Assembly (NCBI GenBank): GCA_000708835.1
Contig: DF237287.1
Location: 32,294-96,293 of the forward strand
Direction of reading: 5' to 3'
From: Klebsormidium nitens
Lineage: Eukaryota; Streptophyta; Klebsormidiophyceae; Klebsormidiales; Klebsormidiaceae
DNA length: 64,000 nt
Positions 36,301 through 47,710 of this stretch are shown piece after piece. The notes below the pieces were generated by a model. That model searched no databases. It saw nothing but the letters and a program-made list of their open reading frames with translations, and was not told the DNA's origin. Position numbers and translations under genes: made by a program. Numbering within the stretch: the stretch's first letter is position 1; every line of letters begins with the position of its first letter.

Positions 36301-39300
36301 TCAGTTCGACCAATGCGATGGCTTTCCAGTGACGTGGATACGAGAAGTACTGCTCTGGGCCTTTTCGCTGAAGGACAATTGTAAAGTCGTGTATCTGATA
36401 CAGCGACAAGACGCTGAAGACGTGAGCAGTTTCAGGTCGACGCGGAAGCCAAGAGCCACTAACACACCGTCCCAGCCTAGCCCTGCAAGGTAGTACGCTT
36501 TGGACCCACTCGCTTCAAGAGCTTCGCAGGTATGCATTGACTGGTGACGGCTGTACGCATACCAAATCGCTGGACACCGTCGAATACTTTGAGCAGGGCC
36601 ATTCGAGATTGCCAGCAGAAGCTAGCCTTGCCCTGAGCAACGACTACCGGTATATCAAGCGCGCCTGGTGAGACTCGAATAAATAGTACAGTGTCTATGA
36701 CGTGGTGCTCACGTCAGAGGCCTCGCCGTCTCCTCCGAGCAGCTTGGTGGCCAACTCAATCTCCGCTAAGGCCTCAACCTGCAAGTCGGACATTGAGCTG
36801 ACGTCAGAAACACGGGTCTTTATGATTCGAAACGCTCATCGAGTACTTAACCAACTTATCTCTTTTCGTCATCTTCCGTCTACCTGCGACGAGCGATACT
36901 TGAAGGCACAACATCTGCGCCGTGCGGTCCTGCTTACCTGCTTCGAATTTAGATGCAAGCAGGGGGAACACAGGGGACTTGACTATGATGTACGTACGTT
37001 GCCAGCAGCACGTGATTGATGACCATGCAGGGTGGAGTTTAATGATACGAACGAGGCAACCCACCATTTCTAGCTTCTTCTTGAGCATTGCCGGCGATTT
37101 GATCACATAGTCACCTGCAGTCGACGGATAGCAATTTAAGACTCGTCCTGATCCAACCTTGTGCCATGCAATCGGAGCGCAATCTGCAAGTCAGGCTTAG
37201 CTTCTCAATCGTCCTTCGTGTTGCTTCGTTAAGCAGAAAAACGGCTGCTTTCAAAGCAAGGAAACATTACATTAGAAGGGCGCCTCACTCATTTTCTTGA
37301 AGCCGAAGTCGTGTGGAATGACGGTGTAAAACTCGCTGTAAAACAGGAACAATCGTATCAGACTTGGAAGCATCATCTTTCAAAAGAGCAACATATTCAT
37401 CCTCTTCGACTTCCAGTGGATGTAACTCTAGGTAAGACTATTAATGGATGTTCGCCCTAGGAATTCGCCAGACAACAATCCCTCCAGCTGAGACACTTAC
37501 CTGCTTAACTCAGCAAGCTTGTTGTTCTGCTTGCTTTCCATGGCAGCGGATATCTTTTTCAGCACTTCATAGCCCCGCATGATCGTCTTCTTGCTCAACT
37601 TTCCTAGCGGCATCTTCCGAGCATCGTAACCTGCGCGATAACAGTGGGAGAGAGCTTCCCTCACAAATACGGGAAGACTGGTGTTTTTGTCGCATGCCAA
37701 ATTTGAATTTGACTTCAGATTTGTGACAATATGCTTACAAGAGGGGCAACATCCTCCAAGCAGGCCCTTGTCGCCCAGGCCTTCAGGACAGGCGAGTGTA
37801 GCAGAGAGCTTCGATGAATGCTTTGTTCATTGGTCGGAGTGACCGAAACTGGGGGCTGCGACCGTTCGTTGGAGTGGAACGATTTTTTTCTTGCCGGACT
37901 TCACCGTAAAGAAGAGCAACGTACAGGGAACAGTAGTCCAACACCTTGAGACGAAGGTCTTAGAAGAAGTCGCGAGGGGGAGTGGTCGTAAGCGTACCTA
38001 TCTCGACCATCTGCTGGCTCATCATGTCAAGGTTGCAGATCAACTCAATGAGTTCGCGAACTCTAGAGTCCAACTTCGACTCCGCGGACTTGACTGGTGC
38101 TTTGCTTTTCCCCTTGTCCTTCTCGCTTAGTGCCTGCAGGAGACAAGACCGCACATGAGTCAAGAGGTTCGATATACGCCAAATGTCTAAAGAAGTCGAA
38201 GACCACGAAACGAGAGAAGTTGCCCGACTTGAAGAGCAAGGCTTGCGAGCAGGTTCAGGAGTTCCCAAAGACGAAAGACGTCTGTATCTGGGAAAATCAA
38301 AAGTGGGGGGCACCGAAAAAAATGAACCAACCTTCAGCTTTTCGTCCTGCTCATCTTCGGGCCCATCGTAGTCCATCTCTAGCCTGCAGGCACGAAGATT
38401 CTAGTAAGTACGTCCACCTGAGAAGAGAAAGCGATCGAACCCTCTGGAAACGAGTTTCAACATAGTTTCAACATTGAAGTTTTTTTCTCAATCATGTGAG
38501 CGGCTCAAAGTGGAAACTTCTTGATGATAGCATCAACAACTCTTATGAATAAGCTTCCGTTTTCCCATGTTCAGCCTTACCAGGTGTATTTGCCTGGGAC
38601 GGCAGCAAAGTCATGTCTTGCGGACCAGTAGTTCTTGGTTTTCTCGAAGAACTTCTTTTCAAACTCGCGAATGGCGCCCTCCTGTTCCAGAAAAAAAGCA
38701 TGGGTCCTTCGAGATGGAACGAACGCCGAACCTCAAAGGAATCGCAAGTCCACCCCCATGTCTGATTGAGTTTGTAACTCAGAAGGTGCGTCTTTACATT
38801 GGTGCGGGACTGGATACATTTGCAAGACCATCACGGAGCCAACTGCAACATCAGCGACAGGGTCCGTTCTTCAAGAACGTGCCCAGCTTCGATGGTTGAA
38901 ACGCATCAATGTCGTGAAACGGACATAGCTTACCTTGTCATAGCCAGACTGCAGCTTGTTTTGCCCAGGAACGCCAACTCTTCCCCAGCTGCAAAGCAGG
39001 CCTTCATCAGGAGGATGGGCGCTTTCGGAAGACTCACACATGGAACTCTAGTCAACCATTATCTTGGTACAACAAACTTACTGAGAGGCATTGGTGAGAA
39101 ACTTGACAATCTTAGCTCGTGTCCTTGAATGCAGATACATTTGAAAGAATCTGCACACAGAGCTGCCATGTGGAAGTGCAGCGATGCATGCAGCAGAGGC
39201 AGGCTAACAGGGTGAGGGAGCACTCACCGAGTCCACACAGAATAGCTCTTGCCACTGTCAGACTCTGTAGAGAAGAGCAATCGAGAAGTGACATGTGAAG

Positions 39301-40705
39301 AACGTTTGGCATAGCAATCTGATTATAGGCGGTTCGATTGAAGCAGCATCAACACCTTGCAAGCAAACGTGGTTCACAACATTTTATCCTGCAAACACGC
39401 TTACAAGCTCACTGATAGGCCAGATTCAACGCGCTCACCAAGGACTTGTATGACGTAAAACTTGTTGTTGTTTGCTCCAACGTTGGTCTGGTTTAGCATG
39501 CAGTCAAAAACCTCCTCCCCATCTGAAAGGACATGATGGCTCCTCTGCACGTGATCTGGCAGATGCTTGTCCAAGACGGCTCGCCCTGCAGAGAAATACG
39601 CTTCTCGTTGTGATCCCTACAGCCAGCAAGAGGCTTTGTGAAGACCCCAAGAAAAGGCCTTGCCGCAACCTTATAGTGGCCTTCTCAATTGGTTATGTGT
39701 CGAAGTCTTGTTAATTACAGTTGCCTATTTGGCTGGTCCAACGTCTTCAGAATCTTGTAAGCTGGAAGTGCTGACCAGGCGCCAAAAATAAGGTCTTTAG
39801 AATGTCAATCTTAATGAAGTCCTTTGAAACTAGTAAAGTTCCAACGTTTTCTCGGATTTGATAGAAGAAAGAGGTCAACGCAAATCTGCAAAATGAAAGG
39901 AAGGAAAAGTACGACCAACGTTAGATATGCATCAAGAAGTTCATGCTTCATTTCAATTTTCAGCAGTGGCAGAGGACGTATTGCATAAGATCAGAGAGGA
40001 CGCACACCTTGACCCACATTGGGTTTCCATGAAAGTCTATTAGTACAGGCCCTATTCAATTTCAAACTCAATGGAAGATGCAGTGCCAGAGAGCAGACAA
40101 TTGAAGGCAGGGATTCAAAATTTCAGAGCAGATTGATGGTACCTTTCTTTGTAGCAGTGACCATCCTCTCTTCCTCCTCTTCTTCCTCCTCGGGCTCGGG
40201 CTCAGGCTCAGGCTCAGGCTCTTTGTTCTTCCCCCTTTTTGAAGCCCTCCCTGGTTTAGCGGCTTCCTCATCCTTCGCAGCTGCAGCTGCTTTTCTTTTC
40301 CCCTTGTCTCCCTGTTGGGGGCCATCCAAGCTCGCTGTGGCCCCTGCTGCAGCAGCTGTGCTTCCATCAGCCTCCTCCAATCGAGCAACCTGCGACCATA
40401 CACAAGCACAATGTTTGTTCAAAAAGGCCTTCTTTGTGGTGTGAGTTTTGCTTCAGTCAAGAGTTGAAGAAATGGGTGCACCAGCCTGTGATGATGCCTT
40501 GATCACTGGGTTTGCCTTGTGGTTCCATTGTCACTAACACCTGGCTGGTGGTGTAGAAGCAAATGCAAACTAACATCAGCTCAGAGCTGAATAATGATGC
40601 TCTTGTGCACAGGGCTCTTACCAATGCAGCTTTTAATCCTGTTGTGTCCAGGTTCCTCTGCGCCAATTCTGCACGGAGTTCCTTGACAGTCATTTTGGCT
40701 GCCAT
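33316..40705 (-). CDS. PARP2: Poly(ADP-ribose) polymerase 2 with SAP domain
   Basis: A nuclear DNA-break sensor that adds ADP-ribose chains from NAD+. Nineteen exons (translation order): 40705-40622, 40389-40143, 39585-39439, 39264-39228, 38988-38934, 38681-38581, 38383-38332, 38133-37998, 37630-37501, 37335-37289, 37114-37065, 36778-36713, 36245-36165, 35645-35535, 35272-35197, 34780-34733, 34547-34453, 33932-33750, 33420-33316. All are in phase and give 616 aa. A SAP domain ([18 protein letters not shown]) occupies residues 1-35. Then come a basic/acidic linker with an EP repeat, a WGR domain ([21 protein letters not shown]), a regulatory helical domain, and the catalytic domain with WHGSRL (His460), [17 protein letters not shown] (Tyr494, Tyr504) and YNEFIVY (Glu589). 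The catalytic H-Y-E triad is intact. Only one SAP domain is visible, whereas land-plant PARP2 usually has two. It diverges from CSN3. Confidence 0.97.
40170..40222. repeat. Coding microsatellite (Glu-Pro and poly-Glu) in PARP2 exon 2
   Basis: On the plus strand a tcctcctctt tract is followed by five (ggctcr) hexamers. In the protein this is a (Glu-Pro)5 run followed by eight Glu residues, between the SAP and WGR domains. Length variation would keep frame because the unit is six bases. Confidence 0.85.
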
Positions 40706-41317
40706 CTTGAAGAACAATGCAGGATATGTAGAGGCAATTGGAGTGAAAGATTGACGGAAGCTTGTGCCGTGGCACTTGTTTGTCCAGGAGCTGATTGGAC
40801 AAAGCCTCGGCCTCAAACTTTGCATCTACAAGGACATTGGGCAGCCATTTGAGAGAATCACTTCTTTCAAAGCTGGAACAGCCTACTGATCCAGCTGATG
40901 CCTTTGATCACACCCGTCACAGGCCAAAGCAGCTCCCTTTCTTGGCCTTCTGGCACTGCAAGAATGGAGCCAGGGAGCAACTTTTCCTTTCTTTCTAGTG
41001 CAGCGGGTTAACGTGGAAGTTCCGCTTAACGTGTCAACCGGACGGGTTCAAGAGCGAGGTTAAAACATTCTTGGAATTCTGCTCTTCAACGTCTCGTGAC
41101 TGGCTCGGTATGAATGTTGAACGGCGTTGAAGCGGGACACGGTTAGGTTATTAGCATAACCAACTCTGTACAAAGGCTGGGTTTAGGCTACGAAGTTTAA
41201 CCAGATAAACCCTTCTGCATGCTGAGCACTCGCAAGTTTCTGCTCGACTCTCAAAAGTTTTTTGAGCATCCTGTGGAAGGGGCCAGAAAAGGAGGCGTTT
41301 TCTGCCCGCCAGCAGCC
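40706..41317. promoter_or_regulatory. Bidirectional promoter region of PARP2 and CSN3
   Basis: Only 612 bases separate the divergent start codons, so both core promoters and 5' UTRs must fit here. Several gttaac/ggttaa words occur between 41009 and 41210. I see no convincing TATA box. An in-frame stretch upstream of the chosen CSN3 ATG is open to about 41219 but is not conserved in character. Confidence 0.6.
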
Positions 41318-44300
41318 ATGGCTTCTTTGGAGCAGCTCTTAAGTTCTGTTCAGGGGTTGCATGACACCCCGGAGCACCTTGAGACTGCGCGGACGCAACT
41401 CAAGCAGGCGGAGGAGATGCTCGCCAAGAGCGGCGCCGACAAACTCAATGTCGCCCTTAGCCATCTGGATCCATCTAGATACTCCCTGGCATGGCTTTTC
41501 CTATTGTAAGTTCGCAGCCCCACTTCTGGAAGGAGGTGGCGGATGTGTCTTTCCCACCACCGCAAAAAGGAATTGTCTAAACTTTTTTTGGACCTCTCAA
41601 TTCATTGGCATCACGAATACAGCGTGGTCCTTCAAATGCTCAACAATTCAGAGGGTAGGACTGATTCCTAGTGAGGTGTATATGTAGGTTCAGCAAAGGG
41701 AAAAGTTACACGTTCAACTATAGAGGACTTTCAACGTCTTGTGAAGCACAAGAATGCAGCCCGACGTCGTTCACTGTGTCGTTAAGATCGCTCATGCGCT
41801 AGGGATTGACAATCTATGACGTACTGTGAAGGGTTTCCTTTCAGCCAGCCATCTTGAAGAAGACCCTGACTTTTGGATTTGACCTACTCTGTTTCGAGAG
41901 GCCAACATTTGTGTTGATCGGTTTGTTTGTTTCACTACATGTTAATGGGGGAATTGCTGGAGGTGAAGATTGACGGTGTCTATGCTTTTGCAGGGATGCC
42001 CAACAAGGGGTGACTCAGCCTGACAAGGCTGATGCCTTCATCAACCGCTGCACGGCTTTCCTCAAAGCTTGCCACCAGGACCAGATCAGGATTGCTGTCG
42101 AAAAATGTAGGTCCACCTTAGAAGGTTGTTGATAGTTGTGCTTAATGCTGTATTGTAGGGCGTGTGTCCAACCCTGTCTGGATACCCCTGCTCTCTCATG
42201 ACAATTATCTGAACCATCTGGTTCTTGATCAACTTCCCATCCCCCACAATCTGAAACAATCTGGACATGTACAATAATCATGAGATCAAACATGGCAGCT
42301 TCAGCACTAGTGCACCCTTCTTGACGCATCCACTGAAGGGGATGGTGGTGAGTTGACAACCAAGGTTTTCATCTTTTTCTGCAGTCAACTCGGTGTGCTT
42401 CAAGCTGAAGGACTGCGTCTTAGTCCTGAACCAGCCCGCCCGTGGCGTCCTCCCCCTCCGCACCGCCATCAAGAAACTGCAGCCCACATCAGAGCACCTG
42501 ACACCGCAGCACGCCGACTTCCTTCTCCTTGTCGTCCTTTCAAAGATCTACAATGCGGGGCTGCCGGTGCTAGCTGAGGAAATCTTTGAGGTGGACGCCA
42601 AAAAGACGGGGATCGCGCCGCGGGACTTCTTGCTGTACTGCTACTACGGGTATGGCTCATCCATGCCATGAGCTTATAACCATTTCTGCAGTCATGTTCC
42701 AGCTTGGTGGATGTTTTACATGGAACAGCACCTACCTTTTAGATAGGAGATTGGTTTCTGCTTGTGAAAAAAGGGGCCACTGTCAGCGGTTTCTGTATCA
42801 TTGTTGTAATTCCTTAGCTATGTCCGGCTTTCTGGTCCAGAAGGGCCCAACATACATCAGTTTGAGGACAGTGAAACGTGGTCACTGATTGGTTGCAATA
42901 TCCTCTTGCGTTCAGGGGGATGGTCTACATCGGCATGAAGAGATTCAAGAAAGCGTTGGAACTTTTAGGCCATGTAAGTGTCAGCCATTGAGGAGAGACG
43001 TAACAGGAGGCTTGAGGTGCATCTGACGTGCAAGCTTCCTGCTGAATTCCGTCAAAGGGCAAGCAATAAATTAGCTTCTTCAAAAGTTGTTGGCCGGTAG
43101 AATCTTGGCTGAGTCTGCCAGCTGTCATTGTCCCGAAGGCTGGCTGGCGTGCAGCACATCAAGCTGCGGTAACATTATGCGCAGGCTATATCAGCACCTG
43201 CTCAAGTTCTGAACGCCATTACACTGGAGGCGTACAAGAAGTTCGTGGTTGTTCACTTGCTCGTTGACGGCCAGGTAAGGTCCAATCCCCCTTGGACTCC
43301 ATCAGAATTCTGGGAAGAGCTCCTTCTGTTTTGGTTGCTCTCTGCTCGCACTTGCATTTTGTTGCAACTGGATAGGTTCCTCAGGCTGTAACGCTTGCGA
43401 GGTATGTAATTGCGATGGCATCTGTTTAACGTGCGCAGCTTCGCTCACCTGACCCGAGTCTTCCTGGCCCTTGCAGCTCCCTACCTTTCAAAAATACACC
43501 CCAACAATCGTGCAGAAGCTTCTGAAAAGTAATAGTCAGGTAAGCATAGTCTGCTTCATTGCCGTTGGAGCTTCAGCTGTCAACTAAAGTGAACCGTCCT
43601 CCTGTGATGTTGCAATCACACATAAGCACCAATGTGCGGTCGAGGACCTTTTCTTGAAGACTGAGCTGTGGCCAAAACTCGCTACAATGCGCATGGGTAG
43701 GTAACGGCAAATGCACACGGAAGGAGTCACTCCCAGATGCAAGCCTGCAGGCCTCTTGGAACTGCAAGCCGATCAAATCCGAATGGATTTTTCAAAGGAT
43801 TTGCCAGCTCAGATTTTGATGCATCTGAACGTCTTCTGCAGCCTTACATCGACCTCGGAAATGCATATGCGACACGGAGCGTGGGGGATCTGAAGAAGTG
43901 TATACAAACGAACGAGAATGTCTACAAAACCGTAAGCTGCGAGGCCTCTCTTTGTCTTCAATCCTTCTTCATATGGATTAGTTCTAGAACGCCGCAACAT
44001 CATTTCTGGTCAAAATAGCGGCCTGCAAGATTCCGTGAATCGACGTCCCTTCAATTGGACGAATAGTCCAGGGGAGGCGATTTGGCTGCCCTTACGAGTG
44101 ACTCTGAACAAACCAGTCTTGATCCTTTTGACGGACCCTCTGTAAGGATTTGTGAAGCCAAGAAGATCTGCAACCTTCGAAAAGGACGTTTGGCCGCGTA
44201 TAGACTGGTGCTCGACTCAACCAATGAAAGCCAGTCGTTGCATAAAATGTTGAATATATTCAATCCCTTAGTGGTAACGTGCCAAGAGTCGGTGAAGAGG

Positions 44301-46592
44301 ACCTTGCGTACGGACAGGAGGTAGCGGAAGGTTTTGATTACTTCGAAACGCCGTCGGGTCTGGTAAACGTTTCCTTCGTTCGTCCAAGTCGCTTCACCTT
44401 GTCATTTTCTCCTCTCAGATTCCCGGACCGGAGGGTAGTCGGAAGATAGACCACCAACGGATATTGCGTGTTCAGCTGAAGTCGAGGGACTGACAAGCGC
44501 GAAATTGTTTCGGTTGTACCAGAGACAGACGAAGTTTGAAGTCAATTTTGTTAAAATGGGCTAATTCGCTGCGCAGGATACGAACCTGGGCCTGGTGAAG
44601 CAGCTGATTCCGTCGCTGTACAAGCGGAACATCCAGCGGCTGACGCAGACGTACCTCACGCTGTCGCTCAAGGACATTGCGGAAGCCGTCGAGCTGGAGG
44701 GGCCCAAGGAGGCCGAGCTGCACGTGCTGCGTATGGTGAGGCACACAGGGAATAAGAAGTACACCGTCTGTCAAGCATAACCCACCCTGCTTTCATGACC
44801 TAGGTTAACCAGCAGTTCATCTCTGGATGGTGAGGCACGCAGCAAACGACAGAGGCTCGCTTTTAGATCATCCAAAACCCACCCTGAAGGCACAGCTAAC
44901 CACTCTGAAAGGTACAGTTACTGTTACCCGCGGTTCATCCATATGGTGATGCACGCAGGAAGCGACATAAACTCGCCTTCTGATGATTCAATCCAACCTG
45001 GAATCACAACTAACATCCTAAAGTCATAGTTAATGTCACTCGCAAAGCACCCCTGGCCAACGCTGTCCTTACTCAAGAGGTACTGTCTTTGCAGTCCAGT
45101 CGCAAAGTGACAGAATCTCTGAATATTTAGGCAGCTAAAAACAAAACCCCTAAGATAACCAGGCCTCCTGATACGTTTGGTTAGAGCGCTTTCTTGACCT
45201 ACACCAATGACTTGTGGAGCATCTCGCTCAGCCCCAGGCCTGCTGCCTGGCCACAAGTCCGCCTCTCGTTCACAAGTCCCGCTCACATAACAGAAGTGCG
45301 CGCGAAGCAACCTGTAGCTGCGGATTCGGGTTGGCCTGAAACGGCCGTAAAGAACCAAGTCCTAATTCGGCGACTGAGAAGCCCGTCCGCCGTCGCCCCC
45401 GTCGCCACAGTCAAGATTGTCTTGGAGTATTCAAGGCGACATACGAGCCAAAATCACAGCCTTGTGGGCGCCTTGAAAGCCATCCGGGTTCTTTGCTGAC
45501 GCCTTTTTCAACGTGGATTGGCCGTTGTGCGCAGATCGAGGAGGGGGAGATATTCGCGGAGATCAACCAGAAGGACGGCATGGTCAGTTTCCGGGAGGAC
45601 CCCGAGGAGTACAACTCGGTCGAGATGGTCAACCAGCTGGACGCGGAGATGCAGGGGTGAGTCTTTGCTCATCTTTTCTCCCGTCTTTATCCCTCTCTTC
45701 CTCTACTCGATTCTCTCCCTTCCTTCCCCTTCTTCTCTTTTCCGTCTTTTTTCGCTTCTTTGCCCCTCCTTTTGCCCTTTCTATTGAATGCGGAACGGGT
45801 AATCTGTGTCGTCGTCACGAACGAAGCTGTCGAGGCCATGAGCGACTTGCCAGCAGCGGTTACAACGTGTTAGAATGGGGGCAGAGGCCTTCTAAGTGCC
45901 TACGAAAGCACGACGGAGCTTGGGCTGAAGAAGTGGACGCTGTCGAGACTAGACGAGATCCCTCGGAGACGGGTGGATGTGTCAAGTTGGGGCGAAATCG
46001 CCTGCATCAAGCCTGACATGCAAAGGGATGATCAGCGCAGAACAAGGACTCGAAGCACGCTTTTGCCTTCAAGCGGCCGGGTGTCCCTCTGCTTGCTTAC
46101 TCGCACTCCTTCGCAGAAGGATTTCTGTCATAATTTTGAGAAGTTTTCTCATGCTGAGTTGGTCCTTCAGTTGGTCGTTAATACCCTCATCATAAAGTCC
46201 CGCTGACTAGAAGCGAAGCCAGCCTCAATGAAAGGCAGGTCGGTTAGTATCGAATCATCTATCGACGTCCGTCAGTCCCTACTATCAGCACAAACCTACA
46301 ATCTGGCCGTCTAATGTCTTCGTTGATTGTTGCAGCATGATCAAGCTTGCAAAGAAGGTGGCAGCAATTGACGAGCAGGTTTCGACGGACAAGGCCTACC
46401 TGGGAAAGGTACGTACCGGAATCGTTTTTGAGTTGCACAGGTGATTGCTCCTTGCATTGCTTGCTAATCACAAGCATGTGAGATCCTCGTGCCTTTGCAA
46501 AGTGTCTTTACTTTCAGAAACTCCAAAGAGATGCGTCAGCTGACGTGAAATCAACCGTTCCCGTCAACGAGAGAAGTATTGCTCACCGCTAG
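41318..46592 (+). CDS. CSN3: COP9 signalosome subunit 3
   Basis: A subunit of the COP9 signalosome, which removes NEDD8 from cullin-RING ligases. Exons: 41318-41505, 41994-42106, 42385-42649, 42916-42973, 43185-43274, 43477-43539, 43842-43931, 44577-44735, 45535-45656, 46336-46408, 46518-46592; in phase, 431 aa, close to the usual 420-430. Family blocks seen: [43 protein letters not shown], the PCI-region helix [35 protein letters not shown], and the winged-helix end [14 protein letters not shown]. The ATG was chosen as the first that keeps a normal N-terminus after a short 5' UTR. The last 25-codon exon is less conserved and is called from its clean acceptor and stop. A GTTCCTCAG stretch near 43377 could be a 9-base microexon (see rejected items). 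Confidence 0.95.
44728..44990 (+). repeat. Three decayed copies of the CSN3 exon-8 end plus donor
   Basis: The exon end (CTGCGTATG|gtgaggcacaca) is followed by related segments at about 44825 (ctggatggtgaggcacgcag) and 44940 (catatggtgatgcacgcagg). Each is followed by similar intronic sequence (gacagaggctcgc / gacataaactcgcc, then tgat or tcatccaa and aaccyaccctg). The third copy keeps gtgatg. Confidence 0.75.
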
Positions 46593-47710
46593 TATCTGGT
46601 TTATGCAGATCAATCTGAAAGAGAGGCACAGTCGATTCGGAGAAGAGGACTACGAGATAGGCAGTCAAAGAATGTTTGTTGAACCAACTTACTAGAAGGT
46701 CTGGGATGGCCGGACTCCGTTCGATGCACAGAATTACATTACGTTTGATTTCCAAATGATTACTTCATTCAACAAGGTTCTGGTCAGATCACCGGGGTAT
46801 CATTTCAATGACTTGCACAATTCCGCACACATGTGTAATGCTTGTACGTACTACGTATCCGAGGCGATGCATGACCTTATGCCGTCTACGTTTGTGCGAC
46901 GTTAGTATGAGTCCCGCGGTCTGGTCCTTACGTTTCCCGTACATGTAAAGATCACGATCATGCCTGCCAGGCCTCATGAGGCCTAGCTGGCAGGCATGCA
47001 TCGATGCGTCTGCCTCACGAGGCTTGATTGGCCCGAAGTCGAATATATATTCGGAAGGTGCGGTTGCAAAGCAAAGATTTGAGAGGCGGTGTCAATTCGG
47101 CACATAATTCACGTACACAGCACCGGTGCAAATTGAATCATCTTATAGTGCAACGTCCATTATGGTATAATTTCCAGTAATTTCCAATAATTTCATCATA
47201 ACGCCCTTAGTCTCGTTCACCCATTGAGCACGGTCACTCAGCCGTCACTGCTCCGAGATGATTGTTAATCAGCAACCATCGATCGGCTGAGCTGCATGTG
47301 TCCAATCCTAATCCGGCAGAACAACATGACAAATTAGGATCATGCACCCTTTCAGTGAGACCACGATCGTTTGCATGCGAGACTCGTCTGATCAAAGTAT
47401 AGAACCGTGTAGGTCGGTTTGATTCAGTGACTTGCTTCAGGCACTGGCAATTAAGAGTTGTTCGTGGCATGCGCCGCGCGGTGCTCCGCATGGCGGCCGG
47501 CCGGAATTCCGTTAACAAATAAGAATTCCGTTGTTAACACAGGGCAACGGGTTACCGCGGTGACTCTGCACGCACCGTTGACAAGGCTGGGCGGTCGGAA
47601 GGGCGCCTCCATTCAAAAATGTCCAGCTCTTTTATGTAGACTCTAGTACGTAGCCGCGACTTATGATTCCAACACCTTGACCTGAGCCAGAATCGTTCCA
47701 TTCGATCCGG
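46593..47710. other. Tail-to-tail spacer between CSN3 and the two-barrel gene
   Basis: This holds the 3' flanks of two converging genes plus a strong hairpin (listed separately). No coding frame of family character is seen. Confidence 0.6.
46959..46998. repeat. 12-bp inverted repeat forming a hairpin
   Basis: Perfect arms catgcctgccag (46959-46970) and ctggcaggcatg (46987-46998) flank a 16-base centre that is itself palindromic (gcctcatgaggc). Related half-sites (gcctcacgaggc) follow near 47010. It could be a cruciform, the core of a small transposon, or a regulatory palindrome; the sequence alone cannot say which. Confidence 0.75.

Noticed and set aside
43370..43400. A possible 9-base or 26-base microexon in CSN3 starting GTTCCTCAG.
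   Set aside because: The 26-base version breaks the frame and the 9-base version would need a GC donor. Skipping it gives a normal CSN3 sequence, although the extra three residues would fit some homologues.
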